Positions 17,872-28,035 of a stretch of DNA of 64,000 bases are shown piece after piece. A model generated the notes under the pieces. That model had not been told where the DNA came from. It ran no database searches and saw only the letters and a list, made by a program, of their open reading frames with translations. The position numbers and the translations under genes are program-made. Numbering within the stretch: position 1 is the stretch's first letter; each line of letters begins with the position of its first letter. This stretch comes from Neokomagataea thailandica NBRC 106555 (GTDB lineage Bacteria > Pseudomonadota > Alphaproteobacteria > Acetobacterales > Acetobacteraceae). The DNA is taken from positions 31,263 through 95,262 of the forward strand of contig NZ_BCZB01000013.1 of the NCBI RefSeq assembly GCF_001598495.1, read 5' to 3'.

Positions 17872-18362
17872 GGTTGAAAGTCCTTTCTCGGGCCGCATGT
17901 GCGGCTGTGCTCACCCTTCTTTCGGTACAAGGGGGCGCGTTATATGCTGCGCCTCCACCCTCAGCCTCTTCAGAGGTGGAAGGCTTGTGGTTGTCTCAAG
18001 ATAAAGACGGTATTTTTGATGTTAAACCCTGTGATGGTGCGCATGGTGGTGAGGTGTGTGGCTGGCTCGTTGGTTTGGATTATGTCGAGCATGTCCCGAG
18101 GGATGTAACGGGGCGTTCTGAATGCCACCTGATGATGATGACAGATTTTGCTCCTCTGGATGGGCAAAAATGGCAAGGTCATATTTTAGACCCACGTACC
18201 GGGCATATGTATCAGGCGCGTATTTGGAATGAGGGGAGCAATACCCTCAAGCTAAGAGGGTTTGTTCTGGGAGTGCCCTTATTGGGGGAGACGCAGACAT
18301 GGACGCGGTATGAGGGGCCTCCTGTGGACACAGAATGTCATATGGTAAAAATGCCCCAATAA
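17868..18362 (+). CDS. DUF2147 family exported protein
   Basis: A 164-residue protein with a signal peptide (cleavage likely after LYAA, about residue 28) and the DUF2147 pattern: EGLWLSQDKDGIFDVKPC, GGEVCGWLVGL, the WQGHILDPRTGHMYQARI segment, and KLRGFVLGVPLLGETQTW before the C terminus. The family is periplasmic with a lipocalin-like beta barrel and is of unknown function. The start is a GTG overlapping the grxC stop (GTGA). It is the last gene of the operon. No terminator is evident in the 83 bases before the lactonase gene. Confidence 0.85.
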   Translation: MRLKVLSRAACAAVLTLLSVQGGALYAAPPPSASSEVEGLWLSQDKDGIFDVKPCDGAHGGEVCGWLVGLDYVEHVPRDVTGRSECHLMMMTDFAPLDGQKWQGHILDPRTGHMYQARIWNEGSNTLKLRGFVLGVPLLGETQTWTRYEGPPVDTECHMVKMPQ

Positions 18363-18445
18363 TATATAATTTTTTAAAATTCGGTGCTTGTGCCATGATG
18401 TGGCAGCTTTGGCAGAGCTCATGATAAAAAGGAGCACAGTTCTCT

Positions 18446-19723
18446 ATGTCTAACCCTGTTTCTCGCCGTGAATTTGCGGTTGGTCTTGCTGCTGGAACGG
18501 CCGCGATTGGTTTGACAGGTACTGTTTGTGCTGCCGATAACACGGTGACAGACGCAGTGCCTGTTCCTCCTCCTCTGCCTAAACCAGTGTCAAAAACGAT
18601 TTGTTTTGTTGGCGGTTACACGAAACATGGCCCGCCGGGTGGTGCAGGTAACGGGCAGGGCATTGCTGTCTTTGAGATGGACCGTGTTACAGGGGCTTTA
18701 GTCCCGGTGACGACCTTTACCGATATTGCGAGCCCGTCTTTTATTACGCTTTCTGCGGATCATCGCTTTTTGTACGCTTTGAGCGAAATTAGTGATTACG
18801 ATAAGAACGGCAATGGTTCTCTCACCGCGTTTGAGGTGAACCAGCAGACGGGTTCTTTGCGTAAAATTAATACGGTAAGTTCGTGCGGCTCTGTTCCTGC
18901 TCATCTGAGTGTTCACCATTCGGGGCGCTATGTGATGGTAGCGAATTATATGGGCGGCTCGGTTGCAGTATTCCCGATTCGTTCAGATGGCTCCTTGGGG
19001 GCAGCGACGGATGTTGTGCATAACTCCGGGCCACGCCAGCCAGATCGTGCAGCGGATAATCCGCAGGGTAATTTCGCTGTCTCTGACCACTCAGGAGCGC
19101 ACCCACATATGATTCGGTCTGATCCGTCCGGTCGGTTTGTGCTGGTGGATGATGCCGGTCTGGATCGGGTGTATGTGTGGACGTTGAATTTAACGACTGG
19201 GAAATTAGAGCCAGCAAAAACACCCTATTACGATATGGAGCCCGGCTCGGCTCCTCGCCATTTTGAGTTCAATCATACAGGCCGGATTGTTTATAATCTG
19301 TGTGAACAAGACTCAAAAATTGTTGTTTCTACCTTTGATCCGGAAACAGGGTCTCTGAATAATATTCAGACGGTGAGCACGGTGACATCTCATTTCCGTG
19401 GTTCAACGTTGGCGGCAGAAATTCTAATTTCTGCGAGCGGTAAGTATGTTTACGCTTCCAACCGCTTGGGTGATTCTTTGGCTGTCTTCGCCATTGGTGA
19501 TGATGGTACGCTGACGCTGCAAGATGAGGTGTGGATGCATGCCGATTACGGGCGTGCGATGATGTTTGATCCATCAGGAACATTCTTGTTCTGCGCAAAT
19601 CAGCGTTCTGATGCGGTGACAGCATTTAAAGTTGATAAAGATACTGGGCAATTGGCATTCACCAATCATTTTACGCCGATTGGTAGCCCAACGACGTTTG
19701 CGTTTATGGATACGAAAGTCTGA
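18446..19723 (+). CDS. Tat-exported lactonase, 7-bladed beta-propeller family
   Basis: The 425-residue product belongs to the lactonase (YbhE/Pgl-type 6-phosphogluconolactonase) family, a seven-bladed propeller, with repeated segments such as GGYTKHGPPG, SPSFITLSADHRFLYAL, RHFEFNHTGRIVYNLCE and YASNRLGDSLAVFAI. The N terminus SRREFAVGLAAGTAAIG is a twin-arginine signal peptide, so it probably acts folded in the periplasm, unlike cytosolic E. coli Pgl. In acetic acid bacteria periplasmic sugar oxidation makes lactones, and a periplasmic lactonase acting on them is a reasonable inference. AAGGAG lies ahead of the ATG. It is monocistronic with its own terminator. Confidence 0.88.
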   Translation: MSNPVSRREFAVGLAAGTAAIGLTGTVCAADNTVTDAVPVPPPLPKPVSKTICFVGGYTKHGPPGGAGNGQGIAVFEMDRVTGALVPVTTFTDIASPSFITLSADHRFLYALSEISDYDKNGNGSLTAFEVNQQTGSLRKINTVSSCGSVPAHLSVHHSGRYVMVANYMGGSVAVFPIRSDGSLGAATDVVHNSGPRQPDRAADNPQGNFAVSDHSGAHPHMIRSDPSGRFVLVDDAGLDRVYVWTLNLTTGKLEPAKTPYYDMEPGSAPRHFEFNHTGRIVYNLCEQDSKIVVSTFDPETGSLNNIQTVSTVTSHFRGSTLAAEILISASGKYVYASNRLGDSLAVFAIGDDGTLTLQDEVWMHADYGRAMMFDPSGTFLFCANQRSDAVTAFKVDKDTGQLAFTNHFTPIGSPTTFAFMDTKV

Positions 19724-19745
19724 TTGTATCAGCGGTCTAATGATG

Positions 19746-19776
19746 AAAAAGGCGCCCTGTTTGTGGCGCCTTTTTT
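19746..19776. terminator. bidirectional intrinsic terminator (lactonase/ubiG)
   Basis: AAAAAGGCGCC at 19746-19756 and GGCGCCTTTTTT at 19765-19776 form a perfect stem with an 8-base loop and T-runs on both strands. It serves the convergent lactonase and ubiG genes. Confidence 0.93.
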
Positions 19777-19780
19777 GTAT

Positions 19781-20548
19781 TTAGTCCTTGGTGAAGATCG
19801 CGATGTAATTAATGCCCGTATCGCGCGTGGTGCGCCATTTAGGAGGGATATAAGACATACCGGCGAGATCCGTCATGCGCAGGCCGGCATTGCGCCCCAT
19901 GCGCGCTAATTCTTCGGGTTTAATGAATTTTTTCCAATCATGAGTGCCGACTGGCAGAAGACGTAAGAGATATTCTGCGCCGAATTTGGCGAAAGCGTAT
20001 GAGCGGGCTGTACGGTTAAGTGTGGAAACTGCAATCATTCCACCAGGGAGCGTTAGGTCTGCTAGAAGCTTTAGAAAGGCTTGTGGATCTGTGACGTGCT
20101 CAATGATTTCAAGCGCAGAAATGACATCAAATTGCTGTCCTTCTTCCACAAGGGTTTCAGCGCTGCCATTGCGGTAAGAAAGGGCAGCAGCACTCTCAGG
20201 TAAAGGGTGTTCTATGAGGTGTGCCTTAGCGGCTTCGATGCCTGCGGTGCTGGCATCTAGGCCGAGAGTGTTAAAGCCGAGTTTTGCAAAAGCTTCACTA
20301 GCCAGACCCGCGCCACATCCGATGTCTAGAAGAGACAAGCATGCGCCACGTGCTGTTTGCAGTGGGGTGATACGTTCTGCGACCCATTCCGTGCGAAGGG
20401 GGTTCATGGCGTGGAGGGGGGCCATGGGGCCGCGCGGGTTCCACCAGTCATGAGCGAGCGCGCTAAAATGCGCGATTTCATCTTCTGAAACGGAGTGCTG
20501 GGTGGGTTTTGAGGTAACTGTAGAGGAAAAATCGTTCTCAGAGGCCAT
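19781..20548 (-). CDS. ubiG: ubiquinone biosynthesis O-methyltransferase UbiG
   Basis: UbiG performs both O-methylations of ubiquinone synthesis with S-adenosylmethionine. The 255-residue protein shows HFSALAHDWWNPRGP near the N terminus, the family's typical opening, SAM motif I LLDIGCGAGLASE, the EIIEHV motif, and the TLNRTARSYAFAKFGAEY segment. The ATG at 20548 follows AAGGATC. Ubiquinone is the electron acceptor of periplasmic dehydrogenases in acetic acid bacteria. It is divergent from lysC across 176 bases. Confidence 0.96.
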   Translation of the reverse strand: MASENDFSSTVTSKPTQHSVSEDEIAHFSALAHDWWNPRGPMAPLHAMNPLRTEWVAERITPLQTARGACLSLLDIGCGAGLASEAFAKLGFNTLGLDASTAGIEAAKAHLIEHPLPESAAALSYRNGSAETLVEEGQQFDVISALEIIEHVTDPQAFLKLLADLTLPGGMIAVSTLNRTARSYAFAKFGAEYLLRLLPVGTHDWKKFIKPEELARMGRNAGLRMTDLAGMSYIPPKWRTTRDTGINYIAIFTKD

Positions 20549-20724
20549 GGGAATGATCCTTATTGGCAGAAGTCCGGTCGAGATTGGCTGGACGCAGCGT
20601 GACGAGAGAGGTATGTGGACCGGCGGGTTTGTTGAAGAAAACCATCTGGATTATTTCAGCATGTTCTTTCCGATGCCAGACCCGCGCGCGCAATGCCAGA
20701 CCATGACCTGGAGTTCTGAACGCG

Positions 20725-22050
20725 ATGTCCAAGACTGACACGCCTGTTTTCGTTTCTCATACTGATACGATGTCCCCCTCGATTAAAAGCGGCGAGGCGA
20801 TGGGTAAACGCAAAACAATCGTCATGAAATTTGGCGGCACGTCAGTAGGTACTATTGAACGCATTCGTGTTGTGGCGGAACGTGTGAAGGCTGAAGTTGA
20901 GCGCGGGCATCGGGTTGCTGTTGTCGTATCAGCTATGTCCGGAGTGACCAATCGTATGGTTGGTTATTGTGCCGAACTCGACACAATGGCAGATCCGCGT
21001 GAGTATGATGCAGTGGTTGCGTCAGGTGAACAAGTGACAAGCGGTCTTGTCGCGATTGCTTTGCAAAAGCTCGGTGTGCCTGCGCGCTCTTTCCAAGGGT
21101 GGCAAATCCCACTCAAGACCGATGAGGCGCACGGTAAAGCGTCCATCGAAGGGGTTGACGGCGCTGCGTTGGAGCAGAGCCTGTCTGAGAATATCGTGCC
21201 CGTGATTGCTGGGTTCCAGGGTATCGGCCCAGATCACCGTATTGCGACGTTGGGGCGCGGTGGGTCTGACACATCAGCCGTTGCTGTTGCTGCGGCTATC
21301 CGTGCAGACCGTTGTGATATTTATACCGATGTCGATGGTATTTATACGACAGACCCGCGTATTGTGCAGCGTGCGAAGCGTCTGGACCGTATTACCTATG
21401 AAGAAATGCTCGAATTGGCTTCAGTTGGAGCCAAGGTATTGCAGACCCGCAGTGTTGGGCTTGCAATGCGTGAAAATGTACGTGTGCGCGTCCTCTCATC
21501 CTTTGCGGAAACAGATGATGAGAGTGGATCGTTAGTGGTGAATGAGGACGAACTGATGGAAAAGGAACTCGTAGCGGGTATCGCTTACTCGCGTGATGAA
21601 GCGAAGATTTCGGTTCGTCGTATCCCTGACCGGCCCGGTATTGCAGCGGCAATTTTTGGCCCCCTCGCGGCGGCAAATATTAATGTTGATATGATTGTGC
21701 AGAGCATCGGTGCGGATAGCCTGAACAATATGACCTTTACGGTCGGCCTCAGCGATGAAGAAGCGGCACGTGCTGTGCTTGAGCAACAGCGCTCTGAAAT
21801 TGAGTGGGGTGAAATTCAAGCATCGCGCAACGTGACAAAGATTAGTGTTGTCGGGGTTGGGATGCGCTCCAATGCGGGTCTTGCTGCAACAATGTTCCGT
21901 ACGCTTGCTGAGCGTGGGATCAATGTTCAGGTTATTTCGACCAGCGAAATTAAAATCTCAGTTCTTATTGATGCAGAATATACAGAATTGGCCATGCGCG
22001 CATTGCACACGGCTTATGGACTGGACAAAAAAGAGGAACCTAAGACGTGA
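20725..22050 (+). CDS. lysC: aspartate kinase LysC
   Basis: Aspartokinase phosphorylates aspartate, the first step to lysine, threonine, methionine and diaminopimelate. The 441 residues contain the kinase signature VMKFGGTSVG, GRGGSDTSAVA, the YTDVDGIYTTDPR loop, and two C-terminal ACT domains for feedback control (ISVRRIPDRPG and ISVVGVGMRSN starts). The start is either ATG 20725 or ATG 20800 (MGKRKTIVMKFGG, nearer the family consensus, with GCGAGG upstream). No lysine riboswitch is visible in the 176-base upstream gap. The stop overlaps the next gene (GTGA). Confidence 0.96.
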   Translation: MSKTDTPVFVSHTDTMSPSIKSGEAMGKRKTIVMKFGGTSVGTIERIRVVAERVKAEVERGHRVAVVVSAMSGVTNRMVGYCAELDTMADPREYDAVVASGEQVTSGLVAIALQKLGVPARSFQGWQIPLKTDEAHGKASIEGVDGAALEQSLSENIVPVIAGFQGIGPDHRIATLGRGGSDTSAVAVAAAIRADRCDIYTDVDGIYTTDPRIVQRAKRLDRITYEEMLELASVGAKVLQTRSVGLAMRENVRVRVLSSFAETDDESGSLVVNEDELMEKELVAGIAYSRDEAKISVRRIPDRPGIAAAIFGPLAAANINVDMIVQSIGADSLNNMTFTVGLSDEEAARAVLEQQRSEIEWGEIQASRNVTKISVVGVGMRSNAGLAATMFRTLAERGINVQVISTSEIKISVLIDAEYTELAMRALHTAYGLDKKEEPKT

Positions 22051-23087
22051 ATGCCACAAGTAACGCCCGTGAGACGCTGCAAAAACTCTGGCAGCCCGGC
22101 TGCGATTTCTTAGGCAGTGATGTCGCCATTCTTGGCGGTGCGATGTCTTGGGTGAGTGAGCGTAACCTTGTTTCCGCGATTTCAAATGCGGGCGGTTTTG
22201 GTGTGATTGCGTGTGGCGCAATGACACCAGAGCGCCTTGAAGAAGAAATTGTTGCAACGCAAGCGCTGACGAAGCGTCCCTTCGGTGTGAACCTTATCAC
22301 CATGCACCCTGAGTTGGAGCGTCTGGTTGATGTGTGTTTGGCGCATGGTGTGACGCATATTATTTTGGCTGGCGGCGTGCCAAGCAGTGCTATTATCCGC
22401 CGCGTGCGTGATGGTGGCGCGCGTGCTGTTGGGTTTGCCCCTGCTTTGGCGCTGGGTAAGCGTTTGGTCAAAATGGGCATTGAAGCGCTTGTGATTGAAG
22501 GGTCTGAAGCTGGCGGGCATATTGGCCCCGTGTCTTTGACGGTTCTGGCACAAGAAATTTTGCCGCATATGCGTGACGTTCCCGTGTTTGTGGCGGGCGG
22601 TTTGGGCCGAGGTGATGCGGTCGTGTCTTATCTTGAGCAAGGCGCTTCAGGTGCGCAGTTGGGTACGCTTTTTGCTGCGTCTCAAGAAAGCATTGCCCAT
22701 GAGAACTTCAAAAAATCATTCTTGCGCGCCAATGCACGTGATGCTTTGACCTCGGTTCAGTTGGATGAGCAGTTCCCTGTGATTCCGGTGCGTGGTTTGG
22801 CAAATGCTGGAACGCGTGAATTCTTAAAGCATCAGGCTGAAGCGATTCGTGCATTCCAAAGCGGTGAGAAGAGCAAAGAAGACGCACAACTGTCGATCGA
22901 GCATTTCTGGGCGGGTGCATTGCGCCGCGCAGTGGTTGATGGTGATGTTGAAAACGGTTCTGTGATGGCAGGTCAGTCCGTTGGTATGGTGAAGGAAATT
23001 CGTCCGGTTGCGGATATCATTACGGGCTTGGTTGATCAGGCGGTTGAAGCGATTGAAAAACGCGAGCAACGTATCCACGTATCCTGA
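22047..23087 (+). CDS. nitronate monooxygenase family flavoprotein
   Basis: The 346-residue protein is an FMN-dependent TIM-barrel oxidoreductase of the nitronate monooxygenase/2-nitropropane dioxygenase family. Motifs are GGAMSWVSERNLVSAISNAG near the N terminus, EGSEAGGHIG for flavin phosphate binding, and VFVAGGLGRGDAVVSYLEQG. Some relatives oxidise nitronates; others are of unknown substrate. The GTG start overlaps the lysC stop, an arrangement common in this family of bacteria, so it is cotranscribed with lysC. The true substrate cannot be told from sequence. Confidence 0.9.
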   Translation: MNATSNARETLQKLWQPGCDFLGSDVAILGGAMSWVSERNLVSAISNAGGFGVIACGAMTPERLEEEIVATQALTKRPFGVNLITMHPELERLVDVCLAHGVTHIILAGGVPSSAIIRRVRDGGARAVGFAPALALGKRLVKMGIEALVIEGSEAGGHIGPVSLTVLAQEILPHMRDVPVFVAGGLGRGDAVVSYLEQGASGAQLGTLFAASQESIAHENFKKSFLRANARDALTSVQLDEQFPVIPVRGLANAGTREFLKHQAEAIRAFQSGEKSKEDAQLSIEHFWAGALRRAVVDGDVENGSVMAGQSVGMVKEIRPVADIITGLVDQAVEAIEKREQRIHVS

Positions 23088-23142
23088 TTATTCTGCTGTA
23101 CTGTCCTTGGTTTGATAGCCTTGTTTGAACGGGTTTGTATCC

Positions 23143-24471
23143 ATGCCTACGCCCTCATCTGACCGTATGACGCCGCTTCGCTCTGATCAGCCGAGTGTTG
23201 GTACCGTGCTGCGTCATCGGCGTGAGGAGTTGGAGTGGCATATCGAGGATGTTGCACAGTGGCTGCGCATTCGGGCGCGTGTGTTGGTCGCGTTGGAATC
23301 CGATGATTTTACGTCATTACCCGGCGAAGCATATGCTGTTGGGTTTGTACGCGCCTATGCACAGGCGATGCAGTTGGATGCGACAGATCTGGTCACTCGT
23401 TTCCAGAGGGATTATCACCGCGTTTCGGGTGCAAAAACCGAATTAGTGTTTCCGCAAGCGCAGGGGGAAAAGGGGCTTCCCCTAGGCTTGTTGATTGGTG
23501 TGGGGCTTGTCTTTGTCGCTGTGGCTTATGTCGGGTGGTATCATTTTTCATCGCATGATGAGCCTATTACAAAGCAAGTTCCGTCTCTGGCGGCATTAAT
23601 GCCCAATACAGCGCATTCGGTGATGACATCTCCGCAAGTCGCGTCTGTTATGCCAAGGAAAGCACCGACAGTAGAGCAACAAGCGCCCGTTGCACCTTCG
23701 CTCGCACAGAAGAGCCCTGTCGTCGCGCCGGATCAACGGGCTGCCCTGACTGTATTCCCGGCTATGAATGATAAGATTCAGGCTAACCGGGATAAGACCG
23801 TTACGGCCGCAGAGCAGGCGGCTCCAACCGCCGAAAAGCTGGATGTATCTTCACCGCCAGATAGTGTCTCTTCTGAGAGCGCTGCGTCTGAACCTTTGAT
23901 GGCGGATCAAGGGAAAACAGATCAGCAGGTGCCGCTAGAGCCCGCTCTGAGGGTTGCAGATGGGCAATTGGCGGTGCATGCGATTGCATCAGTTTGGGTG
24001 CAAATTGCGGACCATACGGGGCATGTTCTGGTATCGCGTGTTTTGTCTCAAGGAGAGAACTGGACGGGTGATGCGGTGAATGGCCCGTATCGTGTCTCGG
24101 TTGGTAATGCCGGAGGCGTCGTTTTCATGACGCATGATGTGGTGAGTGCGCCTTTGGGGCGCAGTGGTGCGGTTATCCGGAATATATCGGTTACGGCTGA
24201 AGCTGTGCAACATGGTGCGTTTGGGCGCGGTGCGCTGCCGGTTGCGGAGCTCTCGACACCACGGGCAACGGCAGGTCAGGGAAACACTATGTCTTCATCG
24301 GTCATTGTGCCATCATCACCCACACCCGTTGCAATCCGTACGTCACATATCGTGCCTGTTGTGAAGAAGAGTCTTCCAAAAGAGACACGGCACGATGTGA
24401 CAACAGATGAACTCAATGCGCGCCAACTAACGGGGCAATCACCGAGCGGTGATGCATCATTAGGCCATTGA
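23143..24471 (+). CDS. rodZ: RodZ-like cytoskeletal HTH/DUF4115 protein
   Basis: The 442-residue protein has RodZ architecture. A cytosolic helix-turn-helix of the HTH_25 type (about residues 18-75: VGTVLRHRREELEWHIEDVA) is followed by one transmembrane segment (about 112-133), a long low-complexity Pro/Ala/Gln linker, and a periplasmic DUF4115 beta domain (VWVQIADHTGHVLVSRVL to NGPYRVSVGNAGG). RodZ links MreB to the cell wall machinery and controls rod shape. The frame is open from a TTG at 23125, but ATG 23143 is the more likely start. The next gene, ispG, is a usual neighbour of rodZ in Gram-negative bacteria. Confidence 0.88.
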   Translation: MPTPSSDRMTPLRSDQPSVGTVLRHRREELEWHIEDVAQWLRIRARVLVALESDDFTSLPGEAYAVGFVRAYAQAMQLDATDLVTRFQRDYHRVSGAKTELVFPQAQGEKGLPLGLLIGVGLVFVAVAYVGWYHFSSHDEPITKQVPSLAALMPNTAHSVMTSPQVASVMPRKAPTVEQQAPVAPSLAQKSPVVAPDQRAALTVFPAMNDKIQANRDKTVTAAEQAAPTAEKLDVSSPPDSVSSESAASEPLMADQGKTDQQVPLEPALRVADGQLAVHAIASVWVQIADHTGHVLVSRVLSQGENWTGDAVNGPYRVSVGNAGGVVFMTHDVVSAPLGRSGAVIRNISVTAEAVQHGAFGRGALPVAELSTPRATAGQGNTMSSSVIVPSSPTPVAIRTSHIVPVVKKSLPKETRHDVTTDELNARQLTGQSPSGDASLGH

Positions 24472-24570
24472 TCTGGAATAAATCATCATCCGCCTCTAAA
24501 ATGGTCGGACGATTGAAGAAAACGCAGAACCTGACAGGCCCGGTCTGGTCCGGGCACGAAGAGGATTAAC

Positions 24571-25716
24571 ATGAGCAGCTACCGTCCGTATCAGTACATT
24601 GAGCGTCGTAAGTCGCGTCAGATCCACGTTGGTAAGGTTGCCGTGGGTGGTGATGCACCGATTTCTGTACAGACGATGACCAATACGCTGACATCTGATG
24701 CACAAGCGACGATTGAGCAAATTCGTCGTGCTGAATTGGCCGGCGTTGATATTGTTCGTGTTTCGTGCCCAGATGAAGCCAGCACGGCCGCGTTGAAAGA
24801 GATCGTGCATGAAGTGAATGTGCCGATCGTTGCAGATATTCACTTCCACTATAAGCGTGCTCTTGAGGCTGCGCGGAATGGTGCGGCGTGTTTACGTATT
24901 AATCCGGGCAATATCGGTAGTGCCGAGCGTGTGCGTGAAGTGGTGAACGCAGCCCGTGAGCATAATTGTTCCATTCGTATTGGTGTGAATGCGGGCTCTT
25001 TGGAGCGTCATTTGCTGGAAAAATATGGTGAGCCAAACCCTGAGGCGCTGGTTGAGAGTGCGTTAGAGCACGCCAAAATCCTTCAGGATCATGACTTCCA
25101 TGAGTTCAAGATCAGCGTTAAGGCGTCTGATGTGTTCATGGCGGTTGCGGCGTATCAGCAACTGGCAGATTGCTGTGACCATCCGTTGCATATTGGTATT
25201 ACGGAAGCAGGCTCTAAGCGTGCTGGTACGGTGAAGTCTTCGATCGGTTTGGGTAATCTGCTCTGGGCTGGCGTGGGTGACACGATGCGTGTGTCTTTGT
25301 CTGCGGCACCAGAAGAAGAAGTATTGGTGGGCTGGGATATTTTGAAATCCCTTGGCCTGCGTCATCGTGGTGTAAAAATTATCTCATGCCCGTCTTGTGC
25401 GCGTCAGGGCTTTAATGTGGTTGAAACGGTGCAGACGCTGGAAGACCGTTTGCAGCATATTAAGACACCTTTGACGTTGTCGATTATCGGCTGTGTTGTG
25501 AACGGTCCGGGTGAAGCGTTGATGACGGATCTGGGTGTTACAGGCGGCGGTCAGGGCCGTCACATGGTGTATTCAGCCGGTAAGCAAGACCATACGATGC
25601 CCGCAAAAGATATGATTGAGCATATCGTTGAGCTGGTTGAGAACAAGGTTGCTGCTATTGAGGCCGGAAAAGTTGAAGCCACAACGGCTAAGCAGATGGA
25701 CCCGGCGAGCGCATAA
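24571..25716 (+). CDS. ispG: 4-hydroxy-3-methylbut-2-enyl-diphosphate synthase IspG
   Basis: IspG (GcpE) converts methylerythritol cyclodiphosphate to HMBPP with a [4Fe-4S] cluster, the penultimate step of the MEP isoprenoid pathway. The 381 residues include the cluster cysteines C273 and C276 in CPSCARQG and C308 in [10 protein letters not shown]. The N-terminal TIM barrel begins [15 protein letters not shown]. The length without an extra insert is the usual bacterial form. Its stop overlaps the hisS start by one base (TAATG), so the two are coupled. The product pathway also feeds the undecaprenyl lipid recycled by UppP. Confidence 0.97.
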   Translation: MSSYRPYQYIERRKSRQIHVGKVAVGGDAPISVQTMTNTLTSDAQATIEQIRRAELAGVDIVRVSCPDEASTAALKEIVHEVNVPIVADIHFHYKRALEAARNGAACLRINPGNIGSAERVREVVNAAREHNCSIRIGVNAGSLERHLLEKYGEPNPEALVESALEHAKILQDHDFHEFKISVKASDVFMAVAAYQQLADCCDHPLHIGITEAGSKRAGTVKSSIGLGNLLWAGVGDTMRVSLSAAPEEEVLVGWDILKSLGLRHRGVKIISCPSCARQGFNVVETVQTLEDRLQHIKTPLTLSIIGCVVNGPGEALMTDLGVTGGGQGRHMVYSAGKQDHTMPAKDMIEHIVELVENKVAAIEAGKVEATTAKQMDPASA

Positions 25717-26969
25717 TGGCTGGTGGTATGACAGGATTACAACCGCCACGCGGGACGCATGATCTGATTGGTGAGACGATGCGGCGGCATCGTCATGTGG
25801 TGCAAACGGCTGCGAAAGTTCTAGGGACTTACGGGTTCGAGGAATGGAGCACACCGATTTTTGAGGATACGCGCGTTTTTGCGCGGACATTGGGCGAGGC
25901 GTCTGATGTTGTGTCCAAAGAAATGTACAGCTTTGAAGACCGTGGGGGGGATAGCATCACGCTGCGCCCGGAAAACACGGCGTCAATCTGTCGTGCGCTG
26001 GTGACAAATGGTCTGACGCAGTCTTTGCCGCAAAAAGCATGGTATAACGGGCCGATGTTCCGTTATGAGCGGCCGCAGAAAGGGCGTTACCGGCAGTTCC
26101 ATCAAATCGGTGCGGAACTCATTGGTGCTGATGGTCCGCTGCGCGACGCTGAAGTCATTGCTATGGCGTTTGATGTCTTGAAGGCATTAGGGCTGGCCGA
26201 TGATGTTGTGCTGGAACTGAATACGCTCGGTGATGTTGCTTCGCGTCAGGCTTGGCGTGATGCATTGGTTGCGTATTTCCGGCAGCATGTTGATGCATTA
26301 TCTGACGATAGCCGGACGCGTTTGGATGTGAATCCATTGCGGATTTTGGACAGTAAAGCGGCTCAAGACCGTGCATTACTGGACGATGCTCCACGATTTG
26401 CGGATTACTTGAATGAGGAATCTCAGCGTTTTTGGGATGAGTTGCGCGCTCACCTGGATGCGTTTGGTGTACCCTTCACGGAAAATCCGCGTATTGTGCG
26501 CGGTCTGGATTACTACTCTCATACGGCTTTTGAATTTGTAACGACGAAGCTTGGTGCACAGGGGACTGTGCTGGCTGGTGGCCGTTATGAAGGGCTTGTG
26601 GCGCAAATGGGCGGGCCGGAAACGCCTGCGATTGGTTGGGCTGGCGGCATTGAGCGTTTAGCGCTGCTGTTGGATGATGTGCCTGCCGTTCCCGCAGGTA
26701 TTGCCATCGTGCCTATGGGCGATGCCGCTGTACAAAAATCAGCATCTTTGGTGCGCGCCTTGCGTCAGGCAGGGCAGAGGGCTGAGATTGAAACACGCGG
26801 CAATATGAAAAAGCGTATGGAGCGTGTGGTTAAATCTGGTGCCTCTCATGCTGTTGTGCTGGGTGATGACGAAGTTGCGCGCGGTGTTGTGCAATTGCGT
26901 GATTTGACGGCGCGTGAGCAGCGCGAAGTTGCTTTTGATGACGTTGTACAGAGCCTGACTGGAGCCTGA
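25716..26969 (+). CDS. hisS: histidyl-tRNA synthetase HisS
   Basis: A class II aminoacyl-tRNA synthetase that charges tRNA-His. The 417 residues carry the start motif PRGTHDL, motif 2 around [21 protein letters not shown], histidine-A motif [10 protein letters not shown], and motif 3 [13 protein letters not shown], followed by the anticodon-binding domain. It begins one base into the ispG stop and ends 2 bases before the GTG of prfA. Confidence 0.97.
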   Translation: MAGGMTGLQPPRGTHDLIGETMRRHRHVVQTAAKVLGTYGFEEWSTPIFEDTRVFARTLGEASDVVSKEMYSFEDRGGDSITLRPENTASICRALVTNGLTQSLPQKAWYNGPMFRYERPQKGRYRQFHQIGAELIGADGPLRDAEVIAMAFDVLKALGLADDVVLELNTLGDVASRQAWRDALVAYFRQHVDALSDDSRTRLDVNPLRILDSKAAQDRALLDDAPRFADYLNEESQRFWDELRAHLDAFGVPFTENPRIVRGLDYYSHTAFEFVTTKLGAQGTVLAGGRYEGLVAQMGGPETPAIGWAGGIERLALLLDDVPAVPAGIAIVPMGDAAVQKSASLVRALRQAGQRAEIETRGNMKKRMERVVKSGASHAVVLGDDEVARGVVQLRDLTAREQREVAFDDVVQSLTGA

Positions 26970-26971
26970 TT

Positions 26972-28033
26972 GTGGCTGTTGATGACAGACTCGAGCGGAT
27001 TGTCGCTCGGTCCGAGGAACTTCAAGCTCTGATGGCCTCGGGAGAGGCAACGGGAGAGGCGTTTACGCGTCTTTCCCGTGAATATGCTGAATTAGAGCCT
27101 GTTGTGGCGTCCATTCAAGCGTATCAGGCGGCTGTGGAGCAAAAAGAGGGGGCGGAAGCTCTTCTGGATGATCCGGAGATGCGTGAGCTTGCGCGTGCTG
27201 AGTTAGATGAATTGCACGAAACTCTACCTGCGTTAGAGCATTCTCTACGTTTGGCGCTTCTTCCGAAAGATGAAGCGGATGAGCGGAGTGCTATTCTGGA
27301 AATTCGTCCGGCTGCTGGTGGTGATGAGGCGGGGCTCTTCGCGGCAGAAATGTTCGATGCGTATCGTCGTTTTTCAGAGCGCAATGGCTGGCGCTTTGAG
27401 GTAATGGAATACGCGGAGAGCGAGGTTGCAGGCCTGAAAGAAGGGATGGCAACTATTTCTGGGCGTTCTGTTTTTGCGCGTTTGAAGTATGAATCTGGCG
27501 TGCATCGTGTGCAGCGTGTGCCGGCGACGGAAAGCCAAGGGCGTATTCATACATCGACTATTACCGTTGCGGTTCTGCCGGAAGCCGAAGAAGTTGATGT
27601 GACGATCAATGATGATGATCTGCGCATTGACGTTTACCGTGCATCGGGTGCGGGTGGTCAGCACGTGAACAAGACCGAAAGTGCGGTGCGTATCACGCAT
27701 ATGCCGAGTGGTATTGTCGTGGCGATGCAGGAAGAAAAAAGTCAGCATAAGAACCGTGCAAAAGCGATGAAGATTTTGCGTGCACGGCTCTATGAGGCGC
27801 AGCGTGCTGCGGCCCATGCGGAACGTGCACAAGATCGGCGTTCTCAGGTCGGGACGGGAGATCGTTCCGAGCGTATTCGGACGTATAACTTCCCACAGGG
27901 CCGGGTGACGGAGCACCGTATTAACTTAACGCTGTACAAGATTGATCGGGTTATGGCGGGTGAGTTTGACGAGGTGATTGACGCCTTAACACGTGAAGAA
28001 CAGACGGCGCTTCTGGCTGATCAGGGCTATTAG
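26972..28033 (+). CDS. prfA: peptide chain release factor 1 PrfA
   Basis: RF1 ends translation at UAA and UAG. The 353-residue protein has the recognition tripeptide PAT (in RVPATESQG) in the codon-reading domain and the universal GGQ motif (about residues 228-230, [10 protein letters not shown]) that triggers peptidyl-tRNA hydrolysis and is methylated by PrmC. The start is a GTG at 26972. In most bacteria prmC follows directly; here a small opposite-strand gene lies between. Confidence 0.97.
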   Translation: MAVDDRLERIVARSEELQALMASGEATGEAFTRLSREYAELEPVVASIQAYQAAVEQKEGAEALLDDPEMRELARAELDELHETLPALEHSLRLALLPKDEADERSAILEIRPAAGGDEAGLFAAEMFDAYRRFSERNGWRFEVMEYAESEVAGLKEGMATISGRSVFARLKYESGVHRVQRVPATESQGRIHTSTITVAVLPEAEEVDVTINDDDLRIDVYRASGAGGQHVNKTESAVRITHMPSGIVVAMQEEKSQHKNRAKAMKILRARLYEAQRAAAHAERAQDRRSQVGTGDRSERIRTYNFPQGRVTEHRINLTLYKIDRVMAGEFDEVIDALTREEQTALLADQGY

Positions 28034-28035
28034 GT

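Noticed and set aside
20549..20724. lysC upstream gap considered for a lysine riboswitch
   Set aside because: No conserved lysine riboswitch elements or terminator-antiterminator pair are visible.
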